Of a DNA stretch of 64,000 nucleotides, positions 1-10,760 are shown piece after piece. Positions within the stretch are counted from its first letter, which is position 1. The number at the start of each line of letters is the position of its first letter. The stretch spans positions 95,328,241 through 95,392,240 of the forward strand of contig NC_092879.1 of the NCBI RefSeq assembly GCF_028372415.1, in the 5' to 3' direction. Under the pieces are notes generated by a model. The model made no database searches and had not been told where the DNA came from. It saw nothing but the letters and a program-made list of their open reading frames with translations. The DNA is from Notamacropus eugenii (lineage: Eukaryota > Chordata > Mammalia > Diprotodontia > Macropodidae). Made by a program: the position numbers and the translations under genes.

Positions 1-59
1 CTGTAGTGCCACACAAACACAGATTGAGGACCCGGGGACAGGAACCCCCAACCTCAGAT

Positions 60-600
60 GGAGGGAGCAAAGGAATCTGAAAAACAGCTGCCCGCCCCAG
101 GCCCCCCCCTGCCCCCCCTACCCCCCCAGCCCCACAGGCTCCAGGCCCTCCTAGATCCCAGGATTCCCACGAACAACCACGGGTTTGGGGCCCAGAACAA
201 GCTAGGTCACTTCTCCCCCTCACCCCACTGGCTCAGGCCAGTAGGCAGAAAAAATGGCGGCCCTGGCCCCAGCCCCTCATCCTCAATCCAAAACGGCGGC
301 CCGCCCCAGGCCCCCCCCCCTACCCCCCCAGCCCCACAGGCTCCAGGCCCAGGCCCTCCTAGATCCCAGGGTCCCTACAAACAACCACGGGTTCAGGGTT
401 CAGGGCCCAGAACAATCAAGGTCACCCCCCTCCCCCCATCCCAACCCCGACCCAAAGGCTCAGTCTTCCCCCACCTCTCCCAAAGTCCCAGGGCAGCCAA
501 GGTGACACCCCCCCCCCCCCAGGCTCGGGCCTTTAGGGTGGCTGAGTCCCCCTTCCACTCCAGGGCCGAAGCACAGAGGAAATGGCCGGCCGCCCCAGGC
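60..600. repeat. GC-rich tandem duplication, period about 209 bp
   Basis: A block beginning near 90 (gcccgccccagg, a C run, then a stretch ending in cacgggtt near 178) recurs at offset 209, beginning near 299 and reaching cacgggtt near 387. A third, weaker start of the unit lies near 588. Both main copies share the caggctccaggccctcctag core and the acaaccacgggtt core, with small indels in the C runs. Open reading frames across this block are proline-rich and exist in several frames at once, which is expected from GC-rich DNA and not evidence of coding. Confidence 0.8.
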
Positions 601-1145
601 TCCCCCGAGGCCCCCCCCCCCCCCCCCCCCCCCCCCCCGTCCTTACCCCTCCAGCCCGCCCCACTGCCCCCATCGTCACCACCCCAGCCGCCTGTGGGCC
701 CCATGCCCTTAGGGGGCAGACGGTGGGAAGGGGGCCCCAAAGGCCCGGGAGGGGGGGGGGCCCCAGGGCCCATCGGCCTCCCGCGGCTCCCCGAAGCTTG
801 TGAGGAGAAAGCGAAGCGAAAGCGCCAGAAAGCTGGGAGGAAGTGGGGGCGGGGCCAAGCCGCAGCCCCCCCCTTCTCCTTCCGGCCCCTGCAGCCTGGA
901 AACTGCCCCGAGCCAGGGGCGCCTCGGAAACCCCGTGCCTGGGGCCCCGCCACCAACCTATCCCGAGGCGGTTGGGCCCCTGCGGGGAGACCCCCGTCTA
1001 GTCCCTTCTCGCGCCTCCCCTCCGCCCCCATCCAATCCCGTGGACTCGTGGCCACGTGCCCCCCGCCCCCGCCCTGAAGGTGCTGCGCTCCCTCGGGGGT
1101 TGGGGGGGGGAGCCGCAGGGGCCGTCGGGAATCGGGTCCAGCTGG
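240..1145. promoter_or_regulatory. CpG island, probable promoter of an unidentified gene
   Basis: This is the only stretch in the window rich in CpG dinucleotides; the remainder is CpG-poor, as expected for methylated mammalian DNA. Visible sites include a YY1-like AAAATGGCGGC at about 251, a related AAAACGGCGGC at 290, a GC box gggggcggggcc at 845-856, a CCAAT box at 1032-1036, a CACGTG E-box at 1053-1058 and another GC box at 1061-1070. There is no obvious TATA box, as is usual for CpG-island promoters. Direction of transcription cannot be decided: a first exon could run either way, and no splice donor could be assigned with confidence. Frames on both strands stay open here only because stop codons are AT-rich. 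Confidence 0.6.
611..638. repeat. Poly-C run of 28 bases
   Basis: An uninterrupted run of 28 C inside the CpG island, with shorter C runs near 305-315 and 508-520. The G strand could form quadruplexes. Exact length is likely polymorphic and may be an assembly estimate. Confidence 0.9.
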
Positions 1146-1655
1146 GTGTGTTTGTGGGCGTGGTTTTGTATTCCAGGATGCTTGCCCTGTGTCCTTGCTG
1201 CTCCTTTCGTGTCACTGTTAGTAGCCATAGTGGGTCTGTCCTTTCCACTGCTAATATGCCTCTCATTAGTGGAGACAAAAAAAGCAGATTAAAACGTTGG
1301 CTTTCCCTGGCCCCAGTTTTGGTTTCCCAGCCATCACAAGCAGAGGGCCTTCTTTTGTGGGCCTCTTTCTTCCAAAACAACAGCCCAAACCGCTGAAGCC
1401 CTTGGGAATTCTGGGCTCCCCTGAGGCTGCCTCAGCTGCTCCACCAGGTGCTTTTGTGCCGTCCCTTCTCCATGCCTTTGAATCCAGCCTCTTTCATCAC
1501 TTTCTTCTGGCTTCTGTGTTCTGTACAGGATTTTGGAAAGCCAATATCGACTGGGGAATTCCCAAGTATCTCTACTGCTGTCTTGCAGCCTAGTCTGACC
1601 TTTCCTCTTTTCTTACCAGAACCCACAGGCCAACCTCCAGCTCCTTTGTAGGAGA
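1146..1655. other. Unassigned sequence downstream of the CpG island
   Basis: GC content drops after about 1150. No repeat family or exon is recognised. A KLF/Sp-like gggcgtgg motif lies near 1157. If the CpG island fires rightward this would be first-exon or first-intron sequence, but nothing visible decides that. Confidence 0.3.
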
Positions 1656-1659
1656 TAGC

Positions 1660-1775
1660 TACCCTCAACGGAAGATAAACTCCACGAGAGCAGGGTCTTT
1701 CAGCTTCTGTTTGTACTCTGCAGTTAGCACTGTGCCTGACTCCCAGTAAACACTTCAATACTTATCTAACCCTTT
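1660..1775 (+). mobile_element. L2 LINE, 3' end fragment
   Basis: Reads like the L2 3' untranslated end: a segment resembling gaatgtaagctccatgagggc, then a segment resembling agcacagtgcctggcac, then cagtaaacacttcaat. Very diverged. Confidence 0.5.
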
Positions 1776-2395
1776 TCATTCAGCAGGAAGATTGCTTCCT
1801 TTGGCTTCACAGAGCGTCTTCTAAGCAGCCTAACTCTCCTGAACTGACTGGTGCTGTCAAATTTTGGCCCACGGGGTCTTACCTACCCTTCCTCCAAATC
1901 CTTCGGCCAATCCTCTAGTAAAGCAGAGGGTTGCCCATCTGACTGTTCCCTGGCTTTCATCTCCTCCTCTAGCACCAGCTCTAATATCAAGTGCTCACTT
2001 CTCTACAACACTTCCATTATTTCCACCCCAACAGCCAATTTGTCCTTTACTGAAAAGAATCAGATCTAAAGTAAAATTCCTCCTTGTTCCTTCACTTTTT
2101 GAAGGATGAAATTATCATTATAATAAAGGAAAAAAAAAGATTAGGTACTCTGGTTTTGGCACAGTAAGAATTTCAGCATATATCAGGAGAACTGGATTCT
2201 CTCATGGACCTCAAGACTGGCATCCATTTCCCAAGCTCATCCCTTTCTCTCTAGGTAGCCTGTTGCACATTCTGACAACAGTATCAGTTCTCTTTCAATC
2301 TCCTTTGACTTCTACCTCATGCTCTCCACCATACTTTTCCCTTCCAGTTGCTGGATGTCCTCATAGGAACATATATCCTTAACAGACAATTTTAC
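1776..2395. other. Unassigned sequence
   Basis: AT-moderate sequence with short open frames of no recognisable content. No repeat, RNA gene or exon could be supported. Confidence 0.3.
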
Positions 2396-2399
2396 CCTA

Positions 2400-2958
2400 A
2401 CCCCTTTTTTCCCCCAAATGAAAATGTTCATATTTTATTTTTTAATTACATTCAAATAGCAATTTTCAATATTCATTTTTAAAAACTGAGTTCCAAATTT
2501 CTCGCTACCTTCTCCCCTTCTTGAAGGCAAGCAGTTTGATTATAGATTTTACATGTGCACTCATGCAAAACACATTTCCACATTAGCCATGTTGCAAAAG
2601 AAAATAGACCAAAAAATCCTAAGAAAAATAAAGTTTAAAAAGCACTTTGATCCGCATTCCAACTTCATCAGATAGTTCCCTGGAGATGCATAGCATTTTT
2701 CATCATCAGTCCTTCAGAACTGTCTTGGATCACTGTACTGCTGAGACTAGCTAAGTCATTCACAGTTGGTCATTATACAATATTGCTGTTACTGTGCACA
2801 ATGATCTCCTGATTCTGTTCATTTCACTATGCATCAGTTCATGTGAGTCTTCCCAGGTTTTTCTGAGAGCATCCCACTCACCATTTCTTATACCATAAGT
2901 AGTATTCCATCCCAATCACATATCACAACTGGACCAGCTGTTCCCCACTTCATTATCA
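2400..2958 (-). mobile_element. L1 LINE, 3' end fragment
   Basis: Reverse orientation. It parallels 59335-59850 closely: the block with ttacatgtgcactcatgcaa, the catagcatttttcatcatcag block, the block resembling gaactgtcttggatcactg, and the agtattccatccca block that encodes the end of ORF2 on the opposite strand. 5' truncated; bounded on the right by a hAT MITE fragment. Confidence 0.75.
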
Positions 2959-3039
2959 GGCCTCAAAGCCACATATGGCCCTCTAGGTCCTCAAGTTCAG
3001 TCCACATGTGGCCTCAAGGCTGCAGGTTCCCCACTCCTG
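2959..3039. mobile_element. hAT-type palindromic MITE, internally deleted
   Basis: Contains the arm sequences ggcctcaaagccacatatgg and ccacatgtggcctcaaggct and the terminal ggttccccactcctg. It is the same family as the complete copy at 51960-52162. Most of the middle and the outer end of the left arm are missing. Confidence 0.65.
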
Positions 3040-3324
3040 TAACCTGTTAAGTGTCTCCTAGTCTAATATTCTTTCCAACTCTGGCTTTCTCTTATGAGGG
3101 CAGTATTATCCTTCAATCATAACTGTAGGAATTTCCTTTATTTAGAGAGCACAATCAGTGCTTTTTCTGAGCAGATTTTAGGAACCTAACAAATTCCCCA
3201 TGCCCCATTCTCCAATAATCTATGTACAAGGGAAGGGCTACAGCTTCCTTCCTGTTTTGTGCTCTAGTTTGATTTCTGGTCCAATTTCAATAGGTCAGTA
3301 GCAGGGAGTGATAGACTTGCTCAC

Positions 3325-3481
3325 AAAAGCCTTAGGTCCAAGTCTAAGTTTTGCCTTTTACTAGCTGTGTGACTGTGCAAAAGTTATATAACCTCTATGG
3401 GCCTCAGTTTCCTAATCTATAAACTGAAAGGGTTAGACAGAATTACCGTTAAGGTCTCTTTCAGCTCTAAATCTATGATTC
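3325..3481 (+). mobile_element. MIR-like CORE-SINE fragment
   Basis: Shows the CORE signature ctagctgtgtgact followed by a segment like gcctcagtttcctaatctat and a tail resembling the marsupial MIR variants (aaggtctctttcagctctaa). Confidence 0.75.
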
Positions 3482-3675
3482 TACTAGTGCCTACTCTGAA
3501 CAAGGCTGTGTGCTAGCAACTGGGACACAAAGAAGAAAAATTACATAAGGCCTGTGTCCAACAAGCTTATATTCTACTAGCAAGTACACAACATGAACAT
3601 AAATAAACATGAGATACAATAAAGCACAGTAGTGCAAAAGGAGAAAACTAACCAAAATATTAAAAGAAAAATTAA
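3482..3675 (-). mobile_element. L2 LINE, 3' end fragment
   Basis: Antisense L2 tail: gtgcctactctgaacaaggc, then gggacacaaagaagaaaa, then the block related to caagcttatattctactag. It precedes the SINE at 3680. Confidence 0.65.
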
Positions 3676-3679
3676 CGAT

Positions 3680-3845
3680 AGGGCAGCCAGGTGGTATAGT
3701 GGATAAAGAACCCGTCCTGGAATCAAGAGAACCTGAGTTCACATTCAGTCTCAGATACTTCCAAGCTTTGTGAAGCTAGGTAAGTTATTCAACCTCTGTC
3801 TGCCTCAGTATCCTCAACTGTAAATAGGGAGAACAAATAAATTAA
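3680..3845 (+). mobile_element. tRNA-headed CORE-SINE (Mar1 type), truncated
   Basis: Begins gggcagccaggtggtatagt, the tRNA-like head, with a B-box-like gagttcacattc, then a CORE region (tgaagctaggtaagttattc, gcctcagtatcctcaactgt). The RTE-related tail seen in the copy at 17575-17886 is absent. Confidence 0.85.
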
Positions 3846-3850
3846 TGCTT

Positions 3851-4765
3851 ATTATTCCCTTCTCTTCCCCTCCCTTTTCCCACCTTGGAAAGGGCCAGAG
3901 GCAACATGTTGTAGGAGAAAAAATGCTGGACTTGGATTAAAAATCAAGCAAGTAACAATACATAAAAGTTTACATTCTCCCTGAGGTATAGGCCTCCATT
4001 TTCTTAGCTATAAAATGAACATTGCAGCACCTGCAGTCCTTATTTCACAAAAGGGGAAAACCTGTGTCCAGATGGAATGGACTCACTCAGCATAGTCCAG
4101 GAGCTCAGCAGGTCACAGCTGAAGGGCCCTGGAGGTAGGCCTGCCTCCGACATGCTCTGAGAAGTTGCAAAAACCCAATGCAGCTCACCTAGCCCTCTGC
4201 TCCAGGACTGACCCTGAAGAGTGAACTCATTACAGCCAAGAAACCTGCTGAAAAAAGCCCTTACCTTTGCTTCTCTGTTTTTTTGTTAGAAGGAAAAATA
4301 TGGTGGCATCATCCATGCACCATGCCTGCTCCTGGCCAGAGGGATGAGAAGAACTTCCAAAAGGAAAATTTTGGAATCCAAGCATCTCCAATTGGAGCAA
4401 ATAAATGTCTGTTGATTGAATTTCGTAATTAGGTCATAAGAAGTGAAGAAACATGTTTTAATTCCTGTGTTTAAAATCAAAATTTATCCCATCTTTCAAT
4501 GCATATTTTGTGGGGAAGGATCATTCATGATGAATCAAAAACCAATCCAGAATGTCTTGGCATTCCCCAAATGGCGCAAAAATGCAACCAAGATTTTTCT
4601 TTTCCTTTCTAATGTTGCCTGCCTGACATGCTGAAAAATAGCCTGCAGTTGATATCTATTCCCAATTAAGAAAAGTTTGCCAATTTATAAGGCACAAATA
4701 CGTATTTTAACACAACTATTCCTTCAACTAAGCTTCTGTGTTAAATTCTGATATTATAGAAGCAA
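3851..4765. other. Unassigned sequence
   Basis: Apart from a scrap resembling a MIR start near 3905-3960 (aaaatgctggacttggatta), no element is recognised. Confidence 0.3.
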
Positions 4766-4769
4766 ATTC

Positions 4770-4880
4770 AGCAAAGCAGTCAACATTTATTAAAAGCCTA
4801 TTATGTGCAAAGAACCATGTTAGGTGCTAGAGAGAGAGAGAGATGAAAAATGACACATTTCCTGACTTCAAAGAGTATAG
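4770..4880 (-). mobile_element. L2 LINE, 3' end fragment
   Basis: Antisense L2 tail: caacatttattaaaagccta, tatgtgcaaagaaccatgtt, then a short GA repeat. Confidence 0.7.
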
Positions 4881-5099
4881 ATTCTGATTCAGGGGAATTC
4901 ACATACTTTCTTGTAGACATATTATATTACTCCTAAGAATGCCAGGTTTTAACCTCAGTGTAATCTCCTGAATTCTGCATTTCATTCATCAAACTGATAT
5001 ATAAATGTAAGGTATTAGATCATTCCTTCACTAAAGTCTTCCTCTGAGCAAAAGCTCTGGCAGATCCTACTGAACCAGAAAGGCTCTAATGATAGGCTA

Positions 5100-5306
5100 A
5101 GGTTTCACATTGGATCCTGGATCATCTCTAGTCATCCTAATGAATATCTGGCCACTGGACCCAGATGGCTCAGAAGAAGGAAGTGAGGTTGGTGACCTTG
5201 CACTACCCTCCCTCACTCAAATCAAAGTCAACTGCAAGTCATGTCATCGTCTTGATGTCATGGTCTTCTTCAAGAATGAAGGACAAAAACTACAACAACA
5301 AGTATA
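5100..5306 (+). mobile_element. Mar1/WSINE-type SINE, RTE-derived 3' part
   Basis: Contains atctctagtcatcctaatga, ctggacccagatggctcag, gcaagtcatgtcatcgtctt and ends with aagaatgaaggacaaaaact followed by a CAA-rich tail. The tRNA head and CORE are missing. The final segment matches the end of the RTE element at 48780-48830. Confidence 0.85.
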
Positions 5307-5449
5307 GGTCCAGCAATGAACTGAATATGTTTTAAGAGGACCAGCCTTGCAAAATTTTACATCAGAGAAGCTCATCACCAGGTTGGCTACAGAGTGAAGG
5401 ACTTTTCTCTTTTTGGTACAAAAAATGGTCTCAAAGACCATGTCCTAAG

Positions 5450-5880
5450 TCAAGGTCAGTCAAGTCAACAAACATTTATTAAGTGCCTGCTATGTGCTAA
5501 GCAATGGGGATATAAAAAGAGGCAAAAGGGTAGTCCCTGTCCTCAATGAGCTTACGATCTAATGTGGGAGATTACAAGCAAACATATACGTACACATAAG
5601 CAATATACAGAATAGAAACAAAATAAGAGAGAGAAAGCGCTAGAATTAAATAGAGCTAGGGAAGGTTTTTGGTAAAAGATGGGATTTTAGTTGGAACTTA
5701 AAGGAAGTCAGGGAGGTCAATAGTCAGAACAGAGAATGGAAAGCGTTCCAGGCCCAGGGGACAGCCAGAAAAAATACCTGGAGCCAAGAGATGGAGTATC
5801 TTGTTTATGGAACAGTCAGTGTCACTGGATTGAAGAGTACATGCCAAGGAGGAAGATGCAAGAAGATTAGTCACTGAAGC
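5450..5880 (-). mobile_element. L2 LINE fragment
   Basis: Antisense L2 starting with the 3' tail (aacaaacatttattaagtgc, ctatgtgctaagcaatgggg) and running into the translated 3' region (ggaaagcgttccaggcccag). One of many antisense L2 copies in the window. Confidence 0.85.
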
Positions 5881-5884
5881 ATTA

Positions 5885-6375
5885 AAAGCATTATTGGGTA
5901 CCCTCCCTTGAGGAATTACAGGGAGCCAGATTCCACTTTCAGCCGGCAACCAAACCAAACCCCAAAACTTCAGAGACCCTGACTTCAATAGTGACTTCAA
6001 TAGCTACTGTACCACAAGAAAGGAAGAAGCCCCAGGCAAGCTCCAAAACCTTGAGTCACTCTGGCAGAGTTAGCCAAAGGATAAGACCCCAAAGTCCTTT
6101 CCTACCATCAGGAAGTTTGATCCCTAGGAATCTTCATCCTACTGCCTCAAGCCCCACTAGCATGTATCAGCAGCAGGATCACCCACTTCCCCAATACCTA
6201 TTCTGCTGAACCAAGAACCCTATAAAAACTAGCAGACTTCACCAATTTGGAGTGTACAATGATCCTCCTTGACGTCCCCTTGATAAAGAAGGCTTGCTTT
6301 GCTATCATGTTAGTGGGCTCTGGATCTCATATTGGTATACCAAACCTTCTTAAACCTGTTTTGAGACAGATGTCC
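5885..6375 (+). mobile_element. Candidate solo LTR of an endogenous retrovirus
   Basis: The stretch has LTR-like layout: a non-repeat upstream part, a TATA box tataaaa at 6221, and a poly(A)-signal-like tgataaag at 6281 about 60 bases further. No family was recognised, no flanking duplication was found, and no gag/pol/env neighbour is visible. A unique promoter-like sequence is the alternative. Boundaries are estimates. Confidence 0.35.
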
Positions 6376-6634
6376 AGAACAAAGTACAGTGACTTTCATC
6401 TTAGGATCAATTAAGGAAAACGGGGTGGGGGGATGATTGACTTGGCAAATCAAACTGCTGACCCTTCCCATGAAGTTTCTGCCTCATCCCTCAGTCACAG
6501 AATCATTCTTGGATCATCACAAAAAGAAGGGGACAGTGAAATGTTAAGAATTTTTCTAGCAGCACACAGTCTCTAGTAGGCCCTACTGAGCTCCAGAAGC
6601 CAAGAGAATTTCAGAGGATTTGGAGCATCCAGTC

Positions 6635-6831
6635 CAGGAGTTCTCTTACTTTGTGTCACAAATCCCTTTGGTGATTTGGGGAAGCCTCAGAATCATGTTT
6701 GTAACTGTGTAACATAAAATAAGTAGGATTGCAAAGGAAATAAATTATATTAAAATACAATTATCAAAATATTTTTAAAATATTGAAAGGGCAAAAAGGC
6801 AAATTCAAAGATACAAAGTTAAGAACTCCCG
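6635..6831. mobile_element. hAT-type palindromic MITE (family A)
   Basis: Starts caggagttctcttac and ends gttaagaactcccg, imperfect inverted ends. The interior matches copies at 23603-23790 and 48845-48993 (gcctcagaatcatgttt, aggattgcaaaggaaataaa, aattatattaaaatacaat). The flanks atccagtc and atctaatc are a plausible 8-bp target duplication with two changes. Confidence 0.7.
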
Positions 6832-6990
6832 ATCTAATCCAATCCCTTCCTTTTACAGATGAGGAAACTGATGGCAGAGAGAGGAAGTAACCTGCCCAAG
6901 GACATAGAACCAGTAAATGACAATCTAGGAGCCAAACCTACAACTTCCAAGGCCAGCCAGACTCAGTGCTTTCCCACTAGGCAGGGATTT
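6832..6990 (-). mobile_element. MIR-like CORE-SINE fragment
   Basis: Antisense: ttttacagatgaggaaactg, cctgcccaaggacatagaa. It probably continues left of the MITE at 6595-6634. Confidence 0.7.
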
Positions 6991-7555
6991 CTTGAGTACA
7001 CATTGGGCAGTCGAATCTGTCTCTGATGTCCTAGCAAAGTCAGAGGTTCATCACCACCCCAAGGTTGGCCAGTTAGAGAGGAGTTATTTTAACAACAGTA
7101 TCTCTTGAAGACCATCTAGGAAGAGAGGCTATGATCTGCATGAATGGAGGAAAAGCGATACTGTAGATCCTTGAAGTCTTGAGGTCATTCAGCAGTCTGT
7201 CTGGCATTCTCCCTGGTGATAAACCCACTTGAAAGCAGACAGAACACTAAGCAGAAGTGTATGCATGACAGCACGGAAGGAGTGAGCACACTAGAATAGA
7301 TAAAATGAGAACCTCCTCCTCCATTTTATCTAAAAACGCTAAGAGGCTCTCTGAGTCTTTGCAACCTAACCTCTGGAGCAAAAGTGGAAACTGGAGTTGA
7401 TTTGTTGAGCTGCTGACTTCAGTGATGCTTGTCACTGTTGGGGCTCGAGCTGATGCTAACTTCAGAATCTGCTGCATTTTTGAGGTTGATTTCTAGGCAG
7501 TCAGTCTCCACAATTCAACGTGGGCTACTTTTTCATTTACCAACACAAACACTGA
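6991..7555. other. Unassigned sequence
   Basis: No repeat family, exon or RNA gene recognised. Confidence 0.3.
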
Positions 7556-7559
7556 CATG

Positions 7560-7672
7560 GAGAATACATTTGACAGCTGCATTCCCAATCTACTTGTCTC
7601 TGTATCCCCAGACCTGGCACAGTGCCTGGTAGAGGAGGTACTTAATCAATGCTTGTCAAACTGATTCAAAAA
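7560..7672 (+). mobile_element. L2 LINE, 3' end fragment
   Basis: Typical L2 end: ctgtatccccagacctggca, cagtgcctggtagaggaggt, acttaatcaatgcttgtc. Confidence 0.8.
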
Positions 7673-7724
7673 TGATTGTATATTAGGCCAGCTGTGTTGA
7701 CAGCATGCAAATCAATCATTCTGG

Positions 7725-7905
7725 AAACAGTACCTGCCTTGGAACCAAAGGACCTGGGTTTCAATGCTGGGTCATCCAAGGCCATATCTGTGCAGCTGTG
7801 GGTAAGAGACATCACCTCTCTGGGCCTGTTTTCTCCTTTGAAAAATGGCAGGGGGAAGTGAACTAGATAAACAAGTTCCTTTCCATCTTTATGATCCAAT
7901 GAATC
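7725..7905 (+). mobile_element. MIR-like CORE-SINE
   Basis: ggaaccaaaggacctgggtt, a diverged CORE (gcagctgtgggtaagagac) and a 3' part aagttcctttccatctttat. Sense orientation. Confidence 0.65.
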
Positions 7906-7964
7906 AAAAGTTTGTACAAATGGTGAGCATATCAGGAACAAACAAGCAGTTTGTGGGGAAGGAA

Positions 7965-8115
7965 AGGGAATGAGCATTTATTAAGGGCCTACTACGTGCC
8001 AGGCACTGAGCTATGTGTTTTACAATTGATTCCATTTAATCCTCACAAAAACTTGTAAGGTAGGAGCTATTATTATCCTCATTTTATAGTTGAGGAAAGC
8101 AAGGCAGATAAAAGC
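7965..8115 (-). mobile_element. MIR CORE-SINE
   Basis: Antisense MIR: gagcatttattaagggccta, cgtgccaggcactgagc, atttaatcctcacaaaaact, tattatcctcattttatag. Confidence 0.85.
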
Positions 8116-8499
8116 CCAGGATGATGCTATAACTTCCAATCCTGTCATGTCTACTCTTTCCTGTCCCCAGTGAAGGAGGCCAAAGTATGTGGATAGCCAA
8201 GCCCAGTCTGCCACACAACCCAAAGGAGTCTGGGACCCAGCCCAGCACTAAACTTACCCTATTACTAAGATGCTGGGTCTTACAGGAAGGAAATGACTGT
8301 CCACTGGTTAAGACTGAATTCAGAAATTAACTTGGGGGGAAGAATGTAAATGCTTGGTAGCAGTTTCTTAGCTTTGAGTCTATTCTGCCCAGATATCAGA
8401 GGAAGGTGGACAGAGTAGTGTAGCTCCATTTGGGGTGGGGGTGGGGTATTTGTACCTCTCTTGTGACTATATCTACTTAGCAAATATCTCAATATTTAC
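8116..8499. other. Unassigned sequence
   Basis: No recognised element. A short GGGGT-rich stretch lies near 8430-8450 and a GAAA simple repeat begins at the right edge. Confidence 0.3.
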
Positions 8500-8625
8500 A
8501 AAAAATGAAAGAAAGAAAGAAAAAGAAATGGAGGTAGACAGAGGTTAAGTGACCTGTCTGGGGTCACTCATGTAGTAAGTGTCTGAGTCTAAATTTGCAC
8601 TCAGGGCTTCCTAACTGACAGCTGG
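8500..8625 (-). mobile_element. CORE-SINE fragment
   Basis: Antisense CORE: agaggttaagtgacctgtct, ggtcactcatgtagtaagtg, gggcttcctaactg, preceded by a GAAA simple repeat. Confidence 0.65.
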
Positions 8626-8754
8626 TATGAATGTTTCCTTCTATATGCTCAATTGAGTTAATTGATAGAGGAATCAATGGTCCTCCCCTGGGCCTTGATG
8701 TCAGGCATGATCACCTCATTTCTTTCAAGCTCCTTCCCCAAAATACTAGGGGTG

Positions 8755-8880
8755 GGGAGTTGTTGTGGCTTTTCCTTCATTCTCAAAGAGGACCAGTACC
8801 AAGACATAGGGGTAGATCAGGCGCCATTAGTGATCTTTAGTGACCAAGCAGCTCGAAGTCCCCCAGGAACATAATATGCT
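8755..8880 (-). mobile_element. RTE or Mar1-SINE 3' end fragment
   Basis: Reads gttgttgtggcttttccttc then attctcaaagaggaccagta, the reverse complement of the shared RTE/SINE end. Too short to say whether it came from the LINE or the SINE. Confidence 0.65.
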
Positions 8881-9885
8881 TTTGAAAAGGCTGCCTTGAC
8901 ACTGGGCCACTGTTCAGGGAACCACAGACTCCCAGGCTTAGAAGGGACTTCATAGGTCATCCCAGAGTGAATCAAGCATCTCCAGCCCCCACTCAGATGC
9001 TTTTACCACCTTTTACGAAAGCCCACATCAGCTTCAGAGACCTTTGCTAGGGCCTACATCTGTCACTTCCAAGGACCAATCTGGCTGACTGGCCATCATG
9101 GCTCCCTGCCCAGACCCCTTTCTGCAGAATTTATGGAAAACAAATCCTGCTCTGGAGCTGTCATTGGTTAGCTGCTCCTGTGGTAAGAAAAAACTTTCCC
9201 CTCCTGATAAGGGGGCCACTGACTTCTTAGTAAATTGATGTGACCAAATGGATAAATAGAGCCATCTGTGCAAACACTAGTTCGTTGAAGCACATCCAAT
9301 AAATTCATGCCAAAGAGCTGATGGAGAATAAACCTTATTTCAGTTCAATTCTTGGTGATATCATGTGGCCCCAGCCACAACCTAAGGTTTTATAGAGCCT
9401 GTTTCCATCAGCATTTGACTTCCAAGCATGGGTAGTGACTCATTCGCAGAGCACAGAATAACTCCATCAGAGATGATTGAAGATGGCATACCTCTCCAAA
9501 TGAGAGGTTTGGAGATGGGTGGAAAGAATGATGGCCTGGGGGAAGCAATTACGTTTTGAGGACTGAACAAATTGCACAGCCAAAGGCTAAAAACAGTCCT
9601 AGTGGGAAAGCAGGTAAATACATCTACTGATGACCCTTCCCTTCCCCCCCCCCACTCACCCCCATCCTCCTTCCCTTCTTTGCTTTCCCAGCAGCTCTGG
9701 TTTCTTCTGTTCAAAGTCAACACATTTTGGAAAACAAGTCCACTCTAAGAAGATTTATTCCAATGGGAAACTTGGAAGCAGCCTCTATTCTAGACAATGG
9801 TCTGGATGCACTGTTGGTGGGTCAGTCACAGAACAGGAGATTAGCTCCCAGTTCAGCTGATCCAGCTTAATTTACTATTCTTAAG
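8881..9885. other. Unassigned sequence
   Basis: A MIR-like scrap (cttagaagggacttcatagg) lies near 8938-8960 and a C run near 9644-9653. Otherwise nothing recognised. Confidence 0.3.
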
Positions 9886-9887
9886 AC

Positions 9888-10105
9888 AACACTTTAAGTT
9901 TTGCAAAGCACTTTCCAAATCTCATTTTATCCTCACAACAACCTTTGGAGATGGGTGCTATTATTATCATCCCCATTTTACTGATGAGGAAACCAAGCTA
10001 GACAAAGGTTAAGTGACTTGCCTAGAGTCTCACCACTAGTGAACTGCTGAGGTCACATCTGAATTCAGGTGCTCTGTGCACTATGGCGCCACCTAGTGTA
10101 TCAAT
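9888..10105 (-). mobile_element. tRNA-headed CORE-SINE
   Basis: Antisense, nearly complete. The tail side is agttttgcaaagcactttcc, followed by ctcattttatcctcacaac and gatgaggaaaccaagctaga. The tRNA-like head reads in reverse as atggcgccacctagtg near 10083-10099. Confidence 0.85.
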
Positions 10106-10279
10106 GTGCCTCTGAAGAACCTTGGGTAGTTGGAGGTCTTGATATTTACTGACTTAAAAAGCATACCAATTATTAAGAATTTGCCATTGCTCTATGCTTT
10201 AACACTACAGTATCCAAAAAGATCAGAGCCCAACAACTGATAGGATGGTGATGCACAGACCTCTTCCCAAGAGGGGGAA

Positions 10280-10760
10280 AAGTGGGGAAAGTAATCAAAT
10301 ATTTTTTTGTGGTGGCAAAGAACTAGAAACAAAGTAGATACCCATCACTTGAGAAATGACTAGGCAATAAAAGACATAGATATAATCTAATCTCATACAG
10401 TTAAACACAAGGAATAGAAGAATTTGGAAAAATAAAAGAGTGAAATAGAACTAAGAAAGCCATATTTACAGTATCATGAAGATGCAAAGAATAACAAAAT
10501 AAAGATGAATGCTCTATCATGGCAACCAATCCTGAGGCAAAGACTGACACCTCCCTTCTTCTGTTGGAGGTGAGGGGCTATTTGTATGCTGCATATGCTG
10601 TCACACACTGCGGCCTTTTTCACTGTTCAGCTATTTTTCTTTATTACAAGGGAAGGCTCATGAAAAGGTGAAGAAGTATATACAAAAATATTAAAAAAAA
10701 GTCAATGAAACTTAAAAATCAATAGGCAAATAAATGAGAAAGTGATGCAACTCAGCAAAT
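10280..10760 (+). mobile_element. L1 LINE, old 3' end fragment
   Basis: Sense orientation: gtggtggcaaagaactagaa, tacccatcacttgagaaatg, followed by degenerate 3' UTR with an A-rich end. It parallels the better preserved copies at 21190-22880. Confidence 0.65.

Noticed and set aside
393..1055. 220-codon glycine-rich frame on the minus strand
   Set aside because: Mirror image of the same composition effect; no recognisable domain.
58..1077. 339-codon proline-rich open frame in the CpG island
   Set aside because: Frames of similar length are open on both strands because the DNA is GC-rich. Composition is low-complexity, no protein family is recognisable, and the frame runs through a tandem DNA duplication and a C run.
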